Positions 63,165 to 64,000 of a stretch of DNA of 64,000 nt are shown here, one piece after another. Positions within the stretch are counted from its first letter, which is position 1. Each line of letters begins with the position of its first letter. Source of the stretch: Gimesia benthica. GTDB lineage: Bacteria > Planctomycetota > Planctomycetia > Planctomycetales > Planctomycetaceae. A model generated the notes under the pieces. That model searched no databases. It was not told where the DNA came from and worked only from the letters and a program-made list of their open reading frames with translations. The stretch is taken from assembly GCF_009720525.1 (NCBI RefSeq), contig NZ_CP043930.1:3194501-3258500 (forward strand), in the 5' to 3' direction. A program made the position numbers and the translations under genes.

Positions 63165-64000
63165 ATGAACTTAATCGCTGATACATACGCGCAACTGGAA
63201 GCAACCTCATTTGTGGCCACGACTGAACAACCGCACGAGGAACATCATGGCCATGCCGAACCTCCCGCCTTTTATAGTGTAATTCCGTTCGCCGCGCTTT
63301 TGCTGTGTATCGCTTTTCTACCCCTGATTCATAAAACGGAAGAGTGGTGGGAACATAACAAAAACCGGTTTCTGGTCGCAGTCAGCCTGGGTCTGGTGAC
63401 CCTGCTCTATTACACATTCCTATACGGACACGGCGTCGTCGATCATGGCACACACGAGCTGTCAGCTCCCGGGTTCCCTGCCGCTGTCGTCGTCCTCAAG
63501 AATGCGATTCTCGGGGAATACATCCCCTTCATCGCCCTCTTGTTTTCCCTGTATGTCATCAGCGGCGGAATCGCGTTCAACGGCCATCTGGTGGGACGAC
63601 CGATTCTGAATACGGGCATCATTGCCATCGGTGGCGCGATCGCCAGCTTCATCGGAACCACAGGCGCCGCCATGCTCCTGATCCGTCCTTTGCTGAAAGC
63701 GAATGCCAAACGTGACTATGTGGCACACACGGTTATCTTTTTCATCTTTGTCGTCTGTAACACCGGCGGCTGTCTGCTCCCCATTGGTGACCCCCCCCTG
63801 TTCCTGGGCTTTTTAAGAGGCGTCCCCTTTACCTGGACGCTGACGCTCTGGCCTGAGTGGCTCGCCATGAATGGCATGCTGCTGGCCGTTTATTTTGCCT
63901 TCGATACCGTCCGCTATCGCAAAGAAAACAAAGCCAAGGTGGAAGCCGTTCCGGAAGACCCTGAACCTTTCGCACTCAAAGGGGGCATTAACTTCCTCTG
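63165..64000 (+). CDS. Sodium:proton antiporter/citrate-transporter-like ion transporter, 3'-truncated by window edge
   Basis: From the ATG at 63165 (GGAGGG about 9 nt before), 278 codons run off the right edge. After a His-rich N-terminus (QPHEEHHGHAEPPAFYS), successive spans appear: SVIPFAALLLCIAFLPLIH, NRFLVAVSLGLVTLLYYTFLYG, YIPFIALLFSLYVISGGIAF, NTGIIAIGGAIASFIGTTGAAMLLIRPLL, VAHTVIFFIFVVCNTGGCLLPIGDPPLFLGFLRGVPF. The NTGGCLLPIGDPPLFLG hairpin is typical of the ion-transporter superfamily (NhaD/CitMHS-type). Probably exchanges Na+/H+ or a carboxylate; not resolvable on the part seen. Confidence 0.88.
   Translation, partial: MNLIADTYAQLEATSFVATTEQPHEEHHGHAEPPAFYSVIPFAALLLCIAFLPLIHKTEEWWEHNKNRFLVAVSLGLVTLLYYTFLYGHGVVDHGTHELSAPGFPAAVVVLKNAILGEYIPFIALLFSLYVISGGIAFNGHLVGRPILNTGIIAIGGAIASFIGTTGAAMLLIRPLLKANAKRDYVAHTVIFFIFVVCNTGGCLLPIGDPPLFLGFLRGVPFTWTLTLWPEWLAMNGMLLAVYFAFDTVRYRKENKAKVEAVPEDPEPFALKGGINFL

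Noticed and set aside
1-64000. tRNA, rRNA, CRISPR arrays, integrase or transposase genes
   Set aside because: No cloverleaf with T-loop (GGTTCRANTCC), no direct-repeat array, and no DDE or tyrosine/serine recombinase motif was found on either strand by reading.

Overview
The window is chromosomal DNA of a bacterium, most likely a planctomycete of the Gimesia/Rubinisphaera type. That placement is an inference from content: a Tat-exported sugar isomerase/epimerase-type protein and a formylglycine-type sulfatase, many TPR, HEAT and WD-like/LRR secreted proteins, a YTV-like gene style with long spacers and single-gene transcription units, and moderate G+C. No rRNA or tRNA gene, CRISPR array, integrase or transposase was seen.

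Layout. 1-9,990: a TPR protein entering from the left edge, a 46-residue membrane ORF, an S4 RNA-binding protein coupled to a sulfatase, a DapA-like aldolase, a seven-iron ferredoxin, a DegT-type sugar aminotransferase, a secreted repeat protein, rlmN and a lipoprotein. 10,330-16,130: aldehyde dehydrogenase, a PPP-family phosphatase, argG and groES-groEL. 16,670-28,500: TPR protein, a zinc-ribbon membrane protein, tatC, a membrane-anchored PTP-loop phosphatase, ppk2, a serine-hydrolase/NamZ fusion and nadE. 28,570-41,700: a TPR/HEAT lipoprotein, pncC-like, trmB, a TAXI-type binding protein, serA, an HNH nuclease, homoserine dehydrogenase, a lipoprotein cyclophilin, a sugar kinase and a thioesterase. 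41,770-49,140: a HerA-like ATPase broken by a frame change at a run of six C, a 1.1 kb gene-free stretch with repeat-like DNA, a large WD-like/LRR secreted protein and two orphan genes; this is the most accessory-looking part. 49,270-58,190: leuS, the Tat-exported protein, rsmE, an ExeA-type ATPase, a HAD phosphatase, an SRAP protein and an aldo/keto reductase. 58,210-62,980: a signalling block (DHp-like small protein plus LuxR-type regulator; then CheX, CheY and an HDOD-GGDEF protein). The window ends inside an ion-transporter gene.

Functional links. groES-groEL form an operon with a strong terminator. TatC would export the SRREFLK-bearing protein encoded 33 kb away. serA and homoserine dehydrogenase are 1.2 kb apart and both end in ACT-type regulatory domains. 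The serine hydrolase/NamZ fusion lies 51 nt downstream of nadE on the same strand and points to muropeptide recycling. The CheX/CheY/HDOD-GGDEF run has no CheA or receptor nearby and looks like a chemosensory-derived switch feeding cyclic-di-GMP synthesis; two strong dyads sit in its 749-bp upstream region.

The points most worth a second look are the frame change at 43,285-43,291, the fused peptidoglycan-recycling enzyme, the sulfatase with Cys in place of Pro in its maturation motif, the stand-alone DHp-like protein next to a response regulator, the dyads before cheX, and the CAGGAACC inverted repeats that bracket the WD-like/LRR gene. No completely new multi-gene system was identified with confidence.
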